Assembly: GCA_025024175.1 (NCBI GenBank)
Contig: QCXZ01000001.1
Span: forward strand, 29,382,942 to 29,446,941
DNA length: 64,000 nt
Reading direction: 5' to 3'
DNA from: Rhyzopertha dominica
Lineage: Eukaryota > Arthropoda > Insecta > Coleoptera > Bostrichidae
The stretch's first letter is position 1; the number at the start of each line of letters is the position of its first letter. The translations under genes and the position numbers were made by a program. Shown one piece after another: positions 1 through 11,580 of this stretch. Under the pieces are notes generated by a model. It was given only the letters and a program-made list of their open reading frames with translations, ran no database searches and was not told where the DNA came from.

Positions 1-539
1 TGGGCTACTCACACCACCCCGGGTGAAAACCTGGGTGATCTGGAACTGTTCTAAAAATCCCGTTCCACATGGTTAGGTATAATCCGCGGACATCCGCGTT
101 GTCTATGGATGCTTTTCATTGACTTTCAGACCAAGGTGCCGTGGGGTCCTGGCCTACTCATCCCCAGGTATATTTATTGGCTGGCCCCGCGGGTTGCCTA
201 GCCAGCCACCTATCACTCCGACCACGTGGTCAGCACTAATCAGCGATCATCCGCGTTATCCGCGGGTGTTTCGAATTGACCTTCGGGCCTAGTTAACATA
301 GGGGCCCGGGTCCACTTAACCCAGATTGTATTTTTTGCTTCGGCCCGTACCGCAGCCTGTTTATCGGTCTTTGTTGCCAAAGTCTTTGGCGGATTTAGCT
401 ACGTTCACATATACCTGTAGTACAGTCCTAGGCGCACCATCCTAGCCGGTCCAAACGGGTCCACCACCCCTTCTTCCGCGGAAAAAACAACACTTTTCCG
501 GGAGCCCCGCCGAGCACCCACGTTCACTTACATGTTCGC
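1..539. other. GC-rich stretch without a gene
   Basis: This stretch is clearly more GC-rich than the rest of the window and has no convincing reading frame. The motif CATCCGCGTT occurs twice (near 89 and 248), each time followed by loosely similar sequence, so it may hold two diverged copies of a repeat. I see no link to a gene. It may belong to the repeat array that follows. Confidence 0.4.
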
Positions 540-927
540 GACGCGACCGAGCTATCTTGAGCTAGCTCTGGGCTACCTGGACCTAGATTTTGGAACAGAT
601 TTGAGGCAATGGCGAGGATAACGTTAAGTTAGCACCCACCGAAATGATGAGCTTATAACTATTCAAGTAAAGTGGAGCTAGCTTTCTCTTTAGTGGAGCT
701 AGCTGGAGCTAGCTCTAGGCTGCCTGGAGCTAGGTTTTGAAACAGCTTTGAAACTGTGGCGAGGATATCGTTAAGTTAGCACCTCCCCGAAATGATGAGC
801 TTAAAACTACTCAAGTAAAATGGAGCTAGCTTTCTCTTTAGTGGAGCTAGCTGGAGCTAGCTCTGGGCTACCTGCAGCTAGGTTTTGAAACAGATTTGAA
901 ACAGTGGCGAGGATATCGTTAAGTTAG
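540..927. repeat. ~148-bp tandem repeat, first block
   Basis: Units share a GAAATGATGAGCTTA core (starting at 640 and 789), then an ACTCAAGTAA segment, GGAGCTAGC motifs repeated several times, and a GAAACAG...GGCGAGGATA...CGTTAAGTTAG tail. The spacing is about 148 bp. GAGCTAGCT also forms short internal direct repeats. The array continues at 1281 after an inserted segment. Confidence 0.85.
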
Positions 928-1280
928 TACTGCGGTGGTGGTTAGTTACCACTGCTGTTACCAATGTGGGGTAGCTGGTCCATCCGGCAGGGATGTTTCG
1001 ATGAAAACATCAAATGGCGAGTTACACAATTTATTAACATTCTACATCAGTATCACAGTGGCTACGTACTAACTACTCACTCACTCACTGATTACGTCTA
1101 ACAATACTTTCCTATTTATACTATTAACTGACTTACTTTCCACTAATAAACTATTTACTACGCGCTGTTTACGGAAATATAAACACGGAACTGCATGCTC
1201 AGCAATTGTCGCATTTTTGCTGACCTGCTTACTACTGTTTTCATTCCGGTTAGCCTTGCGCTAACTAGGTCACCACAGTA
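928..1280. mobile_element. TA-flanked insertion inside the tandem repeat (MITE-like)
   Basis: The tandem unit is broken within its GTTAG/CACC stretch by about 350 bp that are absent from other units. The insert is bordered by TA on both sides (928-929 and 1279-1280). Its ends are imperfect inverted repeats: CTGCGGTGGTGG on the left and the complement of CACCACAG on the right. It contains no open reading frame. A TA-duplicating non-autonomous element is the simplest reading. The superfamily cannot be fixed from these short ends. Confidence 0.55.
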
Positions 1281-1690
1281 CCCCCCCCCCCCCGAAATGA
1301 TGAGCTTATAACTACTCAAGTAAGATGGAGCTAGTTTTCTCTATAGTGGAGCTAGCTGGAGCTAGCTCTGGGCTACTTGGAGCTAGGTTTTGAAACAGTG
1401 GCGAGGGCATCGTTAAGTTAGCACCTCCCCGAAATGATGAGCTTATAACTACTCAAGGAAGATGGAGCTAGCTTTCTCTTTAGTGGAGCTACCTGGAGCT
1501 AGCTCTGGGCTCCCTGGAGCTAGGTTTTGAAACAGATTTGAAACAGTGGCGCGGATAGCGTTAAGTTAGCACCCCCCCGAAATGATGAGCTTGTAACTAT
1601 TCAAATAAAGTGGAGCTAGCTTTTTTAACAGTGGAGCTAGCTGGAGCTAGCTCAGGGCAATCTGGAGCAATGTTTTCAAAAAAATTGCTC
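1281..1690. repeat. ~148-bp tandem repeat, second block
   Basis: Three more units of the same array have GAAATGATGAGCTT cores starting at 1294, 1431 and 1579. The middle spacing is shorter (137 bp) because the GAAACAGATTT segment is missing. The last unit is more diverged and runs into the BEL/Pao remnant. Confidence 0.85.
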
Positions 1691-1744
1691 AACATGGCGG
1701 AGCTAACTTAACGGACCCGTGTTATTGGCCAATCTTATCGATTT

Positions 1745-3157
1745 TGTTAAGAACACATATCAGGCGGTTTTAACGATTGATCAAGTTTTTGCTTGGTGTG
1801 ACTCTTGCTTGTTGCTAACCGTGTAAGCCATATTCAGTCGCATATTTCTCCACAAGATTGGCATCACATCCAGTCGAAAGATAATCCCGCTGATCCTGCC
1901 TTTCAGGGGCTCTTCTCTGATGAATCCTGCTTTGGCAGGCGGGCCCTGCTTGGCTATCTACGCCTCGGAATGCCTGGCCTGTTCCATCTACGGTTGTTAA
2001 TGACGATCTGATAAAGATGAAGAGAGGAAAATTACTCTTATAACCCAACAATTAAATTCTAGTTTTGTTTATTCATTGGATCGATTCTCGTCTCTTCGGA
2101 AAATTCAGCGTATTATTGTTTATTGTTTCGATTTCACAACTGCGCTTCGTTGCAAATATCAAATTTCTCATACTCTAACTGAAAACGAACGGAAGAATGC
2201 GTTTTGTCCTCATAAGGGAAGTATAGCGAATGGAGTTTGCAGATCTTATTCATCAACTTCGGACGAAAGCTGCTGTTAATAATTCTTTGTGAAAATTGGC
2301 TCTTTTCGTTGACTCGGAAGGTACTTCCTCAACGACATCGGTTATCCGAGCTAATGGTTTTTGACATCCATAATAGGTTTATGCATCCAGGTATTAATAC
2401 CATCTTATATTTGCTCGAGCAGCAAGTTTGGATGTTAGGTGCTCGTCGCTCAATTAGTAAGTGCATAGGTCGCTGCTACCGTTGTAGGGGGTGTTATGGC
2501 GCTTTGCCGCTCGTAGAGGAAGTTGCTCTGACCTTTATTCTGATTGTGCGACCAATTTTTTTGAAGCCCAGCGCATGCTAAATGAATGCATGAAATCGGC
2601 TGCGGAATCTGAATCAATTTATTAGCACTTTAAGCCTCCCTCTGCCCCTCACTTTGGAGCTTTTTGGAGGCGGGCATTAAGTCTATGAAAACTCATCTAG
2701 CGCGGGTTGTCGGGACTCAAATCCTCACCTATGAGGAATTGAATACCGTAGTTGTTCAAATCGAGGCGTTATTGAATTCTCGACCATTATGTAGTTTAAG
2801 TTCCGATCCTAATGATCTTACGGTTTCGACGCCATGTCATTTCTTAACCTTACGGCCGTTCCCGATTCCAATGTAGGTGACATTACTATTAATCGTCTTT
2901 CGCGTTGGCAATTAGTTCAACGCATTCACCAAGACTTTTGGCAGCGTTGGAAAAATGAATACCTTCACATGTTGTATCACATCAGCACCTTGGTTTTATT
3001 AAAAGATGAATTAACACCTCCATTACAGTGGAAATTGAGCAGGATGGAGCAACTTTATCCTGGCTCAGTTGGCATTCACCCCGTAGCCAGTGTTTACACT
3101 TCAAATGATTCGTTAAAACGACCATTAGTGAAGTCATGTCCCTTGTCGTCGCAATAG
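1745..3157 (+). pseudogene. Decayed BEL/Pao retrotransposon pol (RNase H to integrase end)
   Basis: Broken reading frames on + keep the order of the second half of a BEL/Pao polyprotein. At ~1805-1910 there is the NRV..IQ...W.HI.SKDNPAD stretch typical of the RNase H/linker region. At ~2075-2150 there is a FSSLRKIQRIIVYC piece. At ~2365-2500 there is an integrase zinc-binding segment (HNRFMHPG...C..CYRC). At ~2664-2870 there is the integrase part with [12 protein letters not shown] and [10 protein letters not shown]. At ~2900-2970 there is LSRWQLVQ...FWQRW..EYL, the signature of the domain after the integrase. At least five frame changes and internal stops make it inactive. No gag, protease or reverse transcriptase is seen upstream, so the element is 5'-truncated or rearranged. 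Confidence 0.85.
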
Positions 3158-3301
3158 ACAAGCATAGTCAATGTTGAGTTAATCGCGACATCATTGTATA
3201 TATTTGGTTCACTTTAGTTTCATAGTTATAATTTCTTTGAGTTAACGAATTAGTTTCATTAGTGAAAATTACTCTCATTACGGTAATTTTGGTGGGCGGT
3301 A

Positions 3302-3554
3302 TGTTCCGTTAATTCACCCTCACCCATTCCTAATCTGGCTGTCGTATTCTCCTATCATCCTTCCGATGGCGCCACCGTCAAGATGACGACACTACCAGAA
3401 GTACTCGGCTAGATGCACACACGAGAACATGCTTTTATGTTTTCGGTGTGACTTGTTTGTGCTCACACCCTTCGTTTTCTTGTTAAGGCCTCGTATTTAC
3501 CCCCCGACAATAGTATTTTCTTTAAAAAATAAAACCCCCAAAATCCGTACCACA
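3302..3554 (+). mobile_element. Probable 3' LTR of the BEL/Pao remnant
   Basis: A purine-rich stretch GGTGGGCGGTA directly precedes TGTTCCGTTAATTC at 3302, as expected for a polypurine tract and LTR start downstream of the pol remnant. An AATAAA signal sits at 3528-3533 and a CA end is possible near 3554. No matching 5' LTR is in the window, so the right border is a guess. Confidence 0.4.
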
Positions 3555-4303
3555 TTCGGCGTCCCTGACTGCACTGTTTATCAGATATAACTGAACAATA
3601 ATCTTAGTGCACCTAACTTATCTCAACCTGATAGTACCTATAAATAGTGCCGAAAAAAATTAATTTCTTTTAAATGACCGATAAATCGCCAGACGCCTGG
3701 ATGTTTTTCAATACTCCATTCCATAAACATACGTAGATTTTCGCATACAAATTCAGTCTCTTTTAACTTACAGACCATAGACATCGTGAAAATAGAAAAA
3801 AAACGAAAACTGCCAATTTTCTTAACGTTATAAAGTATTATGGATTTAAAAAGAGACATCACTTGCAATCACGTAGTATACGAAAAAGGCTCTTATTTTG
3901 CGAATATGCCTCGTACATAAAAAAATGTTGATGGAGTCTTCAAAACAAAATGTACTGAAAATTTGCAAATGCTAATCTTGTAGAGCAGAAACAGCGGCAA
4001 TGAGAAAATATAACTAACTTAAAAAAAATTAAATATTTGCAAAAATTAGTTTTTTCTCGTTTAAGCAGTAATGTGTGCGTTTGTCAACACTTCATCCATC
4101 TAATGAGCATATTATATCTTCTCGTTCAACAGNTTTTGTAACTTGAGGTTTTTTATCCGAATGCTCTTTCTTGCTTATATTGGGCATACCTCGGTGAGTT
4201 TGTAATTAACCAAATGCTTTATCTATGGTTAAAAGAACAAAATACTCCTTAAACACAATTAAGAAAAATCTGGTATTACTACATTAAAAATTATACTTTT
4301 CAG
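3555..4303. other. AT-rich non-coding stretch before the channel exon
   Basis: No supported gene or element is visible. It ends in a pyrimidine-rich acceptor (TTATACTTTTCAG, 4291-4303). It is therefore most likely the 3' part of an intron of the channel gene, whose S1-S3 exons are not recognisable in this window. Confidence 0.5.
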
Positions 4304-4883
4304 CTGGATATGCTATCCTTACTTCCTCTGGACCTGCTATATATTCTCTTCGGCCCCGACTACGTCATCCTGCGCCTCCCTCGCCTTCTCAAAATAAACA
4401 CCTTCTGGGACTACTTCAGCTTCGTCGACAAGCTCTTAGCATCTCCTTACGTCATAAGAGTAACAAAAACTCTTATGTATATGATGTATTTAATCCACCT
4501 CAACGCTTGTGCCTACTACGCATTCTCTGCTTACCAAGGAATCGGTAGCAACAATTTCGTGTACAACGGAAAAGGCAACGCATACATAAAATGTTTTTAC
4601 TTCGCTACGAAAACGGCGACATCGATAGGGAAAAACCCGAAGCCAACACAGGAATCGGAATACATTTTCATGACGTTTTCGTGGTTGATGGGAGTATTCG
4701 TTTTCGCATTGCTGATCGGTCAGATCAGGGATATCATTGCAACTGCAACTAGATCGCAGTCAGAGTATAGAAAATTGGTGGATGAGACTTTGGAATACAT
4801 GAGGAGGCTCAACTTGCCCCAAGACATGCAGAGGAGAGTACAGTTGTGGTTTAACTATACCTGGGAGACGCAGCACACTTTGG
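4304..4883 (+). CDS. Cyclic-nucleotide-gated channel beta/CNG-like subunit, exon with S4 to C-linker
   Basis: The exon encodes the pore half of a CNG channel, a plasma-membrane cation channel opened by cGMP or cAMP. In order it shows SLLPLDLLY (end of S3), the S4 voltage-sensor-like helix LRLPRLLKINTFWDYF, S5 (MYLIHLNACAYYAFS), a pore helix and filter KTATSIGKNPKP, S6 (MGVFVFALLIGQIRDII) and the C-linker start (YRKLVDETLEYMRRL...WFNYTWE). Borders are an AG acceptor at 4302-4303 and a GTAAGT donor at 4884; the last codon is split 1/2 and rejoins the exon at 6354. Overall wording (YFATKT, GQIRDI, WF.YTWE) fits the beta/CNG-like branch (fly Cngl type) better than principal alpha subunits. Lys follows the filter Gly where alpha subunits have Glu. 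The upstream exons (N-terminus, S1-S3) are not visible. Confidence 0.93.
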
Positions 4884-6353
4884 GTAAGTCAAGGATTATT
4901 ATTATTGCTGGACGTCTGACGTTTTAGGTTTAATTGGAGTCGGTTATTGGGAATGAGCACGCGAAGCGATGTGGGAGGCTGTTTTAATTATTGGCAATGC
5001 ATGGGTCGATAGATAATGAAATAATTAATATTATATGTATTCTAGATTGTGTTTAGTGGCACTTTTGGTTGATGTAGAAACTAGTTTTCTTATTTCTCAT
5101 TTTTCCACTACATAAAAAATATTTTTTTAAGTTAAATCTTTTTCGTCTACTCTTTCGTCTGAATATTCTTATTTTATAACTATATACTATAACTTTAATG
5201 ACACATCACATCTAATCTATCGTATTACAGTGTAGCTAAATTTTGTTTTGTTTCAATACAGTTGGAACTTTGCCGTCTTTCATTACACTCACCTTTAGTC
5301 ATCACTTCAGAAGGTCCTTCACACACAGCACTTGGTGTCTTACCGTTTTTCATTTTTTTTATTACAACTAAGTCACTTTTCCTACATGCTACTGGATTTA
5401 CAGATTCGTCGTAATCCCTTTTCTACTAGTTTTAACTGATACATCTAAGTTCGATTTGATAATAGTGAATATTATATTATGAAGGACCTAGTTTGTATGT
5501 AAGATTGACGAGAATGTGACAAACCAAATATAATTTCGTAGTGTATGTGTGTGAAGTGTATTCCTTTGATACACCATAATAACAAATATATGATAATATT
5601 TTGTCGGATAGATCGCTGTCTCTTGAAAACTGACAAAAAGTTATAAGTCTGACGTTTCCATTACACCTGTAATCTTTGTCAAAGACGAAGAACCTCAAAA
5701 TTTGCCTGACAAGTTTGAACTTGTGTCAGGCAGTATCATCATTGTTTTTTGCGTCGCTCTTAAAATGTTAAGTCGTTGATTGCTTCAGTTGGAATGCTAT
5801 ACATCTCAATCTTAATTTCTTTAAATAGTTCCAAATTCTCAACAAGTGCCGATGAAGATATTGGTTTAAGTAAATAATCTAAAAATAATACAAACTTCCG
5901 GATTTTGTAGACACGTGATTTACGTTTTTAATAGATTTTAGCAGACGATATGTCATTATTCCTAGTTCTAGAATTATCCAATCTTTTATGGACTTTCTTT
6001 GGATTTCTGCATTATGATCGTTATTACTAATACCTAAACCTTCTGAATATCTTAGTTACCCTTGCCCTTCGTGTATTCTATATGCAAGTCGTATTCTTCC
6101 AAATGCAAAATAAATTTAGTTGGGCCACTAGATGGATCTTAGTTTGCAAGTTGTTTCACTTCAAATGTTAGAAGGAAGATCTCGTAAAGCAAAACCGATT
6201 AGAATTTTAAGTTACATTAAGTAACAAAAATATATTTAACGTTTTTGAAGAAAACAGCCAAAATATTATTAAACCTGGTAACTCTAAAATTCTAATTAGA
6301 TGAATTAAATCTAGGTATGTTTTTTAACAAATGTATTTTTGACCGTTTTCTAG
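4884..6353 (+). other. Intron of the CNG channel gene
   Basis: It runs from GTAAGT at 4884 to a TTTTCTAG acceptor at 6346-6353. The content is AT-rich and I recognise no gene, RNA or transposon in it. Confidence 0.8.
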
Positions 6354-6696
6354 ATGAAAATACAATCATGGACTGCCTCCCCCATAAAATGAAAACTGAC
6401 ATAGCCATCAACGTCCACATCGGCATATTAAGCAAAGTGAAGTTATTCGCGGATTGTGACGAGGCTCTCCTGCGAGAGCTTGTTCTGCAGCTCAAGTCAG
6501 TTATCTACCTACCCGGCGATATAATTTGCAAGAAGGGAGACGTTGGCAAAGAAATGTACATCATCCAGTTTGGAAACGTAGAGGTAATAGGCAGGACGAG
6601 AGATGAAGTTTTGGCAACTCTGTCTGAGGGGTCAGTTTTCGGAGAAATAAGTTTGCTGGGTATTGCAGGAATGAATAGGAGAACTGCAGATGTCAG
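6354..6696 (+). CDS. CNG channel subunit, exon with cyclic-nucleotide-binding domain
   Basis: The exon completes the split Asp codon ([19 protein letters not shown]) and encodes most of the cyclic-nucleotide-binding domain. The A' helix ([16 protein letters not shown]) is followed by the beta roll ([19 protein letters not shown]), then [16 protein letters not shown] and NRRTADVR. The phosphate-binding cassette keeps FGEISLL and the Arg-Thr pair that contacts the cyclic nucleotide in this family, so ligand binding should be intact. The loop in the beta roll ([15 protein letters not shown]) is short. The acceptor AG is at 6352-6353 and the donor GTTAGT follows 6696. The frame is open throughout and joins the third exon in phase. 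Confidence 0.94.
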
Positions 6697-6969
6697 GTTA
6701 GTTATGTTGTTGAAGAGTAAATGTAAAATTAACATCCGATATATGTGTTATTTTACTATTTTTTACGTTCTTTCCTTTAAATTTTGCGAGAATCTGATTT
6801 GGACTAGGTCTACGTGCACTCGATTTCATAATTTGTAGAGTGAAAATGTTAGATTGAAAACAATGGATACTATTGTTGCTACTGGATACCGTTTACTTGT
6901 CCCAAGAAGAAAAAGCTGAGTGTCAAAATTAGTTAGAATAAGCAGACAGATAAAATAGGTTACATTTAT

Positions 6970-7292
6970 GGGAATAATAATAATAAAACACTTGTTTTTA
7001 TCCTACTTCCAATTTTTATTTTTGGCAAAGCCAAATGCCAGCTTTTCAACCGCCAAGCGGCCTTCTTCGGTGGCTTAACAAGTATAACTAAATTAAAACA
7101 CGAAAACACATATTGATATACAGTTGCGTGGTGTGGGAAAAGAATTTGTTTAAATCACATTTCTGACTTTACTATTGCTACAAGTGGATATAATATAAGA
7201 AGACCGCTTGGCGGTTGAAATGCTGGCATTTGGCTTTGCCAAAAATAAAAATTGGAAGTAGGATGAAAACAAATGTTTTATTATTATTATTT
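6970..7292. mobile_element. Foldback (inverted-repeat) element
   Basis: Two arms of about 95 bp (6970-7065 and 7199-7292) are near-perfect reverse complements: left TTCCAATTTTTATTTTTGGC and right GCCAAAAATAAAAATTGGAA, extending through the CCGCCAAGCGG / CCGCTTGGCGG segment. They surround a spacer of about 135 bp. The outer ends run into AATAAT/ATTATT microsatellite. No coding capacity is present. It could fold into a long stem-loop in the channel pre-mRNA. Confidence 0.85.
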
Positions 7293-7695
7293 TTAATAAC
7301 TTCCAAATCTACTATTCATTATTTATGGGAATGTTTGTTGTTTTTTAAACGTCCGGATACAGCTGGGTTCACGCTAGATCAGACATACAGATCCATATTT
7401 CTTCTTTATTTCTTAAAAAAAATACATTTCTGCGCATTACTTATGACGGTATTGCGAAACGTATTACTCAGTAGGTATATTACTTGCTACATAAGATTCA
7501 TGATTTCAATGTGTTAAGATGACCTTTATTAAATGGCTGGGAGCGGTACAAAGTTCTAATTACAATTTGCTATGGAGCAAAATGTTTTGATGTCTAGCTT
7601 AGGGCGACTCACTTCTACCGACGACACGTATCGCGCGTCGGTACACCACCACCCCAGTCCAAGTGAATAGTTCGTAATACCGCAGTTCGGCCATT

Positions 7696-9990
7696 ACGAT
7701 GTTTTCGAACTTTTCTCTTCGTCTTCCTTGGATAGGCTAGAGTCGGTGTCGCGTGGTCGATCGCTCGAGTGGACGCCGATATAGAACTTTTGAGTACGCT
7801 GAGCACCGGTTACGCCCTCGATGACATAGCGGTCGTTATCTAGAACTAGTAGTAGAAATTACCACGTGCAAGCTTTGATATTTTTGAGACTTTTTGATTG
7901 CCCGGAATCGAAACGTAATCGCCAATGGTGTAGCGTGGAGGTAGACTTTTACGTAGTAGGTCATCGCGTTTCTTGTTTTCTTCTTGTGATTTTCTCTGTT
8001 TTGCTTCTGCTTTGACTCTTGGTAGCTGCCTGTTTTCAAGATGATCGAAGTCCGTGTCGTTTTGAAGAATATTATATATTAATTCTCTTAACTGTTGGAC
8101 TCGGGCTAGCTGCGTAGACCAATCGCGAGTATCGTCTACAAGTTTCGCGAGTATATGGCACAAGGTTTGGGTGTAATGCTCACACTGTCATATAGCGTGC
8201 GGAGTCGAAGTAGAGTTCAAAACATGTTTAATGTCTTTGCTATCTAAAAAACCGGAAATCCTATGATTTGAACGCATTGCCACGGTCGCTAATCAGAGTC
8301 TTAGGAGCTTCAAAGTTATTGACAATCGAGTCTTTAATAACCAATAACACTCCGCGAACGTTAGTCTTAGAAAAACGATCTTACCATGCGCGACAACAAA
8401 AATATGTTTATGGCCTTTAGAGAATTTGTTAAGGAACCTAGGTCGTCTATATGTAAAGCTGTAAATGGAACTGAACCTTTAGGAATAGTATAATTTTCAG
8501 CTGATTTCCGGTAGATAAGCAGTGTTTTATGTAATTGTGAACAAATCTGCGTAACTTAAGAAACAAGTATATTCTCAAAACGATTTCAATAGCTTNGTCC
8601 GTTCTACGTGTCCGTTGTGACAGCAGCAATCAAATTTATTCGCAGATATCATGGAGTTACAAAAAGTATATTGTCTGGTTCGTATTTATAACATAGAACA
8701 CCGTTCTTTAATACATATTTCTTGCTCGGATATTCCTTTTCAGATAAAATGCTTCCAGAACCACAGATATTTCAGGATTTTCCGCACTTCTTCGTGGTCA
8801 GATTTTTGTATAATCATCGCCATTCCGCTTAAAGCATCCACATGTTCCATTCCCTGAGAGTTTCGATGCGTTTATTTTACGTTTTGAAAGTGTCAATTTT
8901 AGTCTGTTACTAACTTAAAGGTAATTCCCAAAAGAGAAATTCTAAACTTCTCTAAGCTTCTTACAATTGCTAGTAATTCAAATGATGCGTAACGAGATTC
9001 GACGTCGGGTGTTACAGACATGGGTGAAACTTTTGATCTTGCATTTGTGAATTTCGATTTTTTTGTGTGGGGAATGCTTCAGTACTGGTTCCATTGATAA
9101 AAATTGCTTATCATTTCGAATGCTTTTAAAAGTGCGTGCTTAAACTCCTTTTTCTAGTCTCGTTTTAAAGTTTCACGAACGGTCGACTTATTTCCGAAAA
9201 TGAAACCTTCAAAAGTATCCAGCGAGGCCAAGAAAACGTTGGACTTGTTTTACGTTAGTTGGGATAGGAAATTTTAATACTGCTTCTTTGGTCTGATTTA
9301 GTCCTTTCGTACATGGAACTAAATAGTCAATCTCAATTTGAACAAATTTGCGCTTGTTCAAGTATAGGGATAGTCCATATTTCCTCATATAAGATTATAC
9401 GCGTTTGAGACGTTGGAGTGCTTGGGAAATTGTTTCAGACATAATCATATCATCGATATAGATAAACATGATTTTTTCATTTAAAAGTGGTTCAAATACC
9501 TTAGTGAAGTATTGTCGAAATGTACTGGGACTATTAGCAAGTCCGAAGGGCATATAATTGTTCTCATATAGACCGTTATGGGTGACGAAACCAGTTGCAC
9601 ACAGATAGAGGTCGTTTATAAACGGAATGGGGAAATTATCTTTTATAGGAATTTTGTTGAGCGAACGATAATCCAGAAATAGTTGTTCCTCGCCATCCTT
9701 CTTCTCAACTAGTGCTACTAAGCTAGAGTAGTTAGATTTGCTTGGAAGTATGATGTTCTTCTCCAGCAGTTCTTCAGTAATCTTTTTTTACCTGTTCTTG
9801 TTCTGGCCTTAAAGTCGTCATGGCCGATAAACAATGGGTTCATCATATATTCGTTTAACTTCATTTTCAAATCCTTTAAGATAAACAAGATCTGTTTTGC
9901 TCTCAAGGGTTTCATTTATTATACGATGTGCAAGTTTACAGGTATCAGTTTCGGTAAGCCCTTTATTTATGTAAATAACCTCGTTTGTGA
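7696..9990 (-). pseudogene. Decayed Ty3/Gypsy pol (RT, RNase H, integrase)
   Basis: Reading the minus strand from 9990 downward, the order is that of a Gypsy pol. The RT start has ITEELLEKNIILPSKS, ALVEKKDG and LDYRSLNKIPIKDNFPIP. MPFGLANSPSTF and the catalytic FIYIDDM follow at ~9460. Then come NVKQVQRFLGLAGYF, an RNase H stretch (ESRYASFELLAIVRSLEKF, ~8990), integrase LISDRGNAFKS (~8310) and an intact-looking integrase C-terminus (8163-7846) ending DNDRYVIEGVTG near 7800. The RT lacks the block between INDL and FVTHNGL that carries the first catalytic Asp, a clean internal deletion. Stops and frame changes are numerous. It lies antisense in the CNG intron and no LTRs were found. Confidence 0.88.
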
Positions 9991-10018
9991 AGTTATGTTC
10001 CTTTGCATTCTCAGTTTT

Positions 10019-10460
10019 CTATCTATCTATCTTCTGCGGTGCGACCCCGCAGATGGGGCGGGGCGCTGCACTTAGACCTTTGGATCCATTGTGCCCGCAC
10101 CGTAGCTTAGAAGAGTCCTGCCTTCTCAAAGAAGTGCAGTATCTCTTTCCAAGGTAACCTATAAAGATCTTCAGTCTTAATAAATTGAGACCCAAATTCT
10201 CCAAACCTTTTGCCCCCCAGCGGTCCGCAGTTGGTAAGAAGGTGAATCGGAGTTTCCTCCTCTTCTGAGCAGAACCTACAGGTGCTACTTTCTACTACAC
10301 CCATATTATATAGGTGTTTATTGAGCCGGCAGTGTCCCGTAAGGATACCCACCACTAATCGTAATTGAGAACGACTCCGGCTTAAAAGCCATTTGCGTTG
10401 CTGAGTTTCAGTTTTAATGTTTGTAATACCGTATTCAGTTTGCAGCACTAAATTGGGCAC
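10019..10460 (-). pseudogene. 3' end of a non-LTR retrotransposon (post-RNase H tail)
   Basis: The minus-strand frame 10460-10107 encodes SRSQLRLVVGILTGHCRLN followed by a zinc-knuckle-like CRFC...EEETPIHLLTNC. This is the segment after RNase H in Jockey/I-type LINE ORF2 proteins. It continues with WKEILHFFEKAGLF and a stop. The 3' flank ends in a short (TATC)n run at 10019-10030, fitting a LINE tail. A second copy of this tail occurs near 57150-57270, so this is a family in this genome. The RT and endonuclease are missing here (5' truncation). Confidence 0.8.
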
Positions 10461-10774
10461 TGAAGTGTTCGTTGCCTAAGCGAATTGGAACAGGTATGAG
10501 GTTCAGCAATGTAGAATTTTGTGGTAATGTTGCTGTTGAAGGTCTTGGATTGGCTGGCGTTCCTGTAATCCTCGCTCAAACTAGGTACCAGATGTGCTCA
10601 ATTGATTTAGAGTTTGAATTGCGAACTGGCCAATCCATAATCTCAATGTTAAGGGTATTTGCACTATTCTGGTGATCTGCTAGCAGGCATTTTCATATTG
10701 CAGTACAAATTCTGGACCCACGTTATGAGCAAATACATGTATACGAGGGTGAATGCTTTCAGCGTCCATAATAA

Positions 10775-10820
10775 AAGATAATATTTTCTCAGAAAGATCT
10801 TTCCGAGAAAATATTATCTT
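10775..10820. repeat. 46-bp near-perfect palindrome
   Basis: AAGATAATATTTTCTC is mirrored by GAGAAAATATTATCTT around a central GAAAGATCTTTC. One mismatched pair (10791/10804) is seen. It has no spacer, so it is a true palindrome rather than a stem-loop with a gap. Confidence 0.85.
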
Positions 10821-11509
10821 AGTACTACATGTGGATCTAAAACTTAGTCGACGTACCTACCAATAGTTGTAGACCTTTTATGAATTACCACTAGTTCCTT
10901 GTGCCCATTTAAAGTTATTCCACCCTAAACCATAATCGACCTTTATCCAAAAGGAACCCTTTCTTCTGCATTAGGGTCTATATAACGTTCCTATGGACGC
11001 CCATAGCTGGCCATCTTACCATACACTGACCTTTGCAAAGTCTATTATTTTTAGTTCTTTCTAGCCAATTTTGGAGTACTGAAGTTAGTAGTTCTGAGGT
11101 CTGAGGTCGCTCAGAAGTTGCTCTTTCTCGACAGGAGTAAGGTTGTCTTCTAACAATACCATGAATTTGATACCGTGTCCAGGCCTTATTTATCGCAGTA
11201 TGACTAACATTTTTAAGATTCGGGCTTGTGACCCTCTTGAATTAAAGCAATTTGCGGTCTACCAAGCTCACCAAAATTATTATTAAATTATTATGCGACT
11301 AACATTTGTCTTTATATTTCAAGTTAAAAACTAAATTTAACATAGGAAATAAGTGGCTGCTTATTCGTTTTGATTAGAGTATATACCCACTTTAATAAGC
11401 ACCAGATACCATTAGATTCGGTTTGAAATAATAGTTTATAATTATTGTTTTATGATGTATGATTGTGTTGTAAATACAGGGCAATATTTAGTGAAAAAAT
11501 ATATTCTGC
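10821..11509. other. Intronic stretch without recognisable features
   Basis: AT-rich sequence inside the CNG last intron. I see no gene, RNA or bounded repeat here. Confidence 0.6.
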
Positions 11510-11580
11510 TCTCACCGGGATTCGAACCAGGACCATTTAGGTTAACTCCAGACACGCTATCAATTGGGGTGTAAATTTGT
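11510..11580 (-). repeat. tRNA-like SINE head
   Basis: On the minus strand there is a B-box-like GGTTCGAATCC preceded by an A-box-like TAGCGTGTCTGG at tRNA spacing. An acceptor-like start and end are not well paired, so a tRNA-derived SINE head is more likely than a functional tRNA. Confidence 0.5.
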
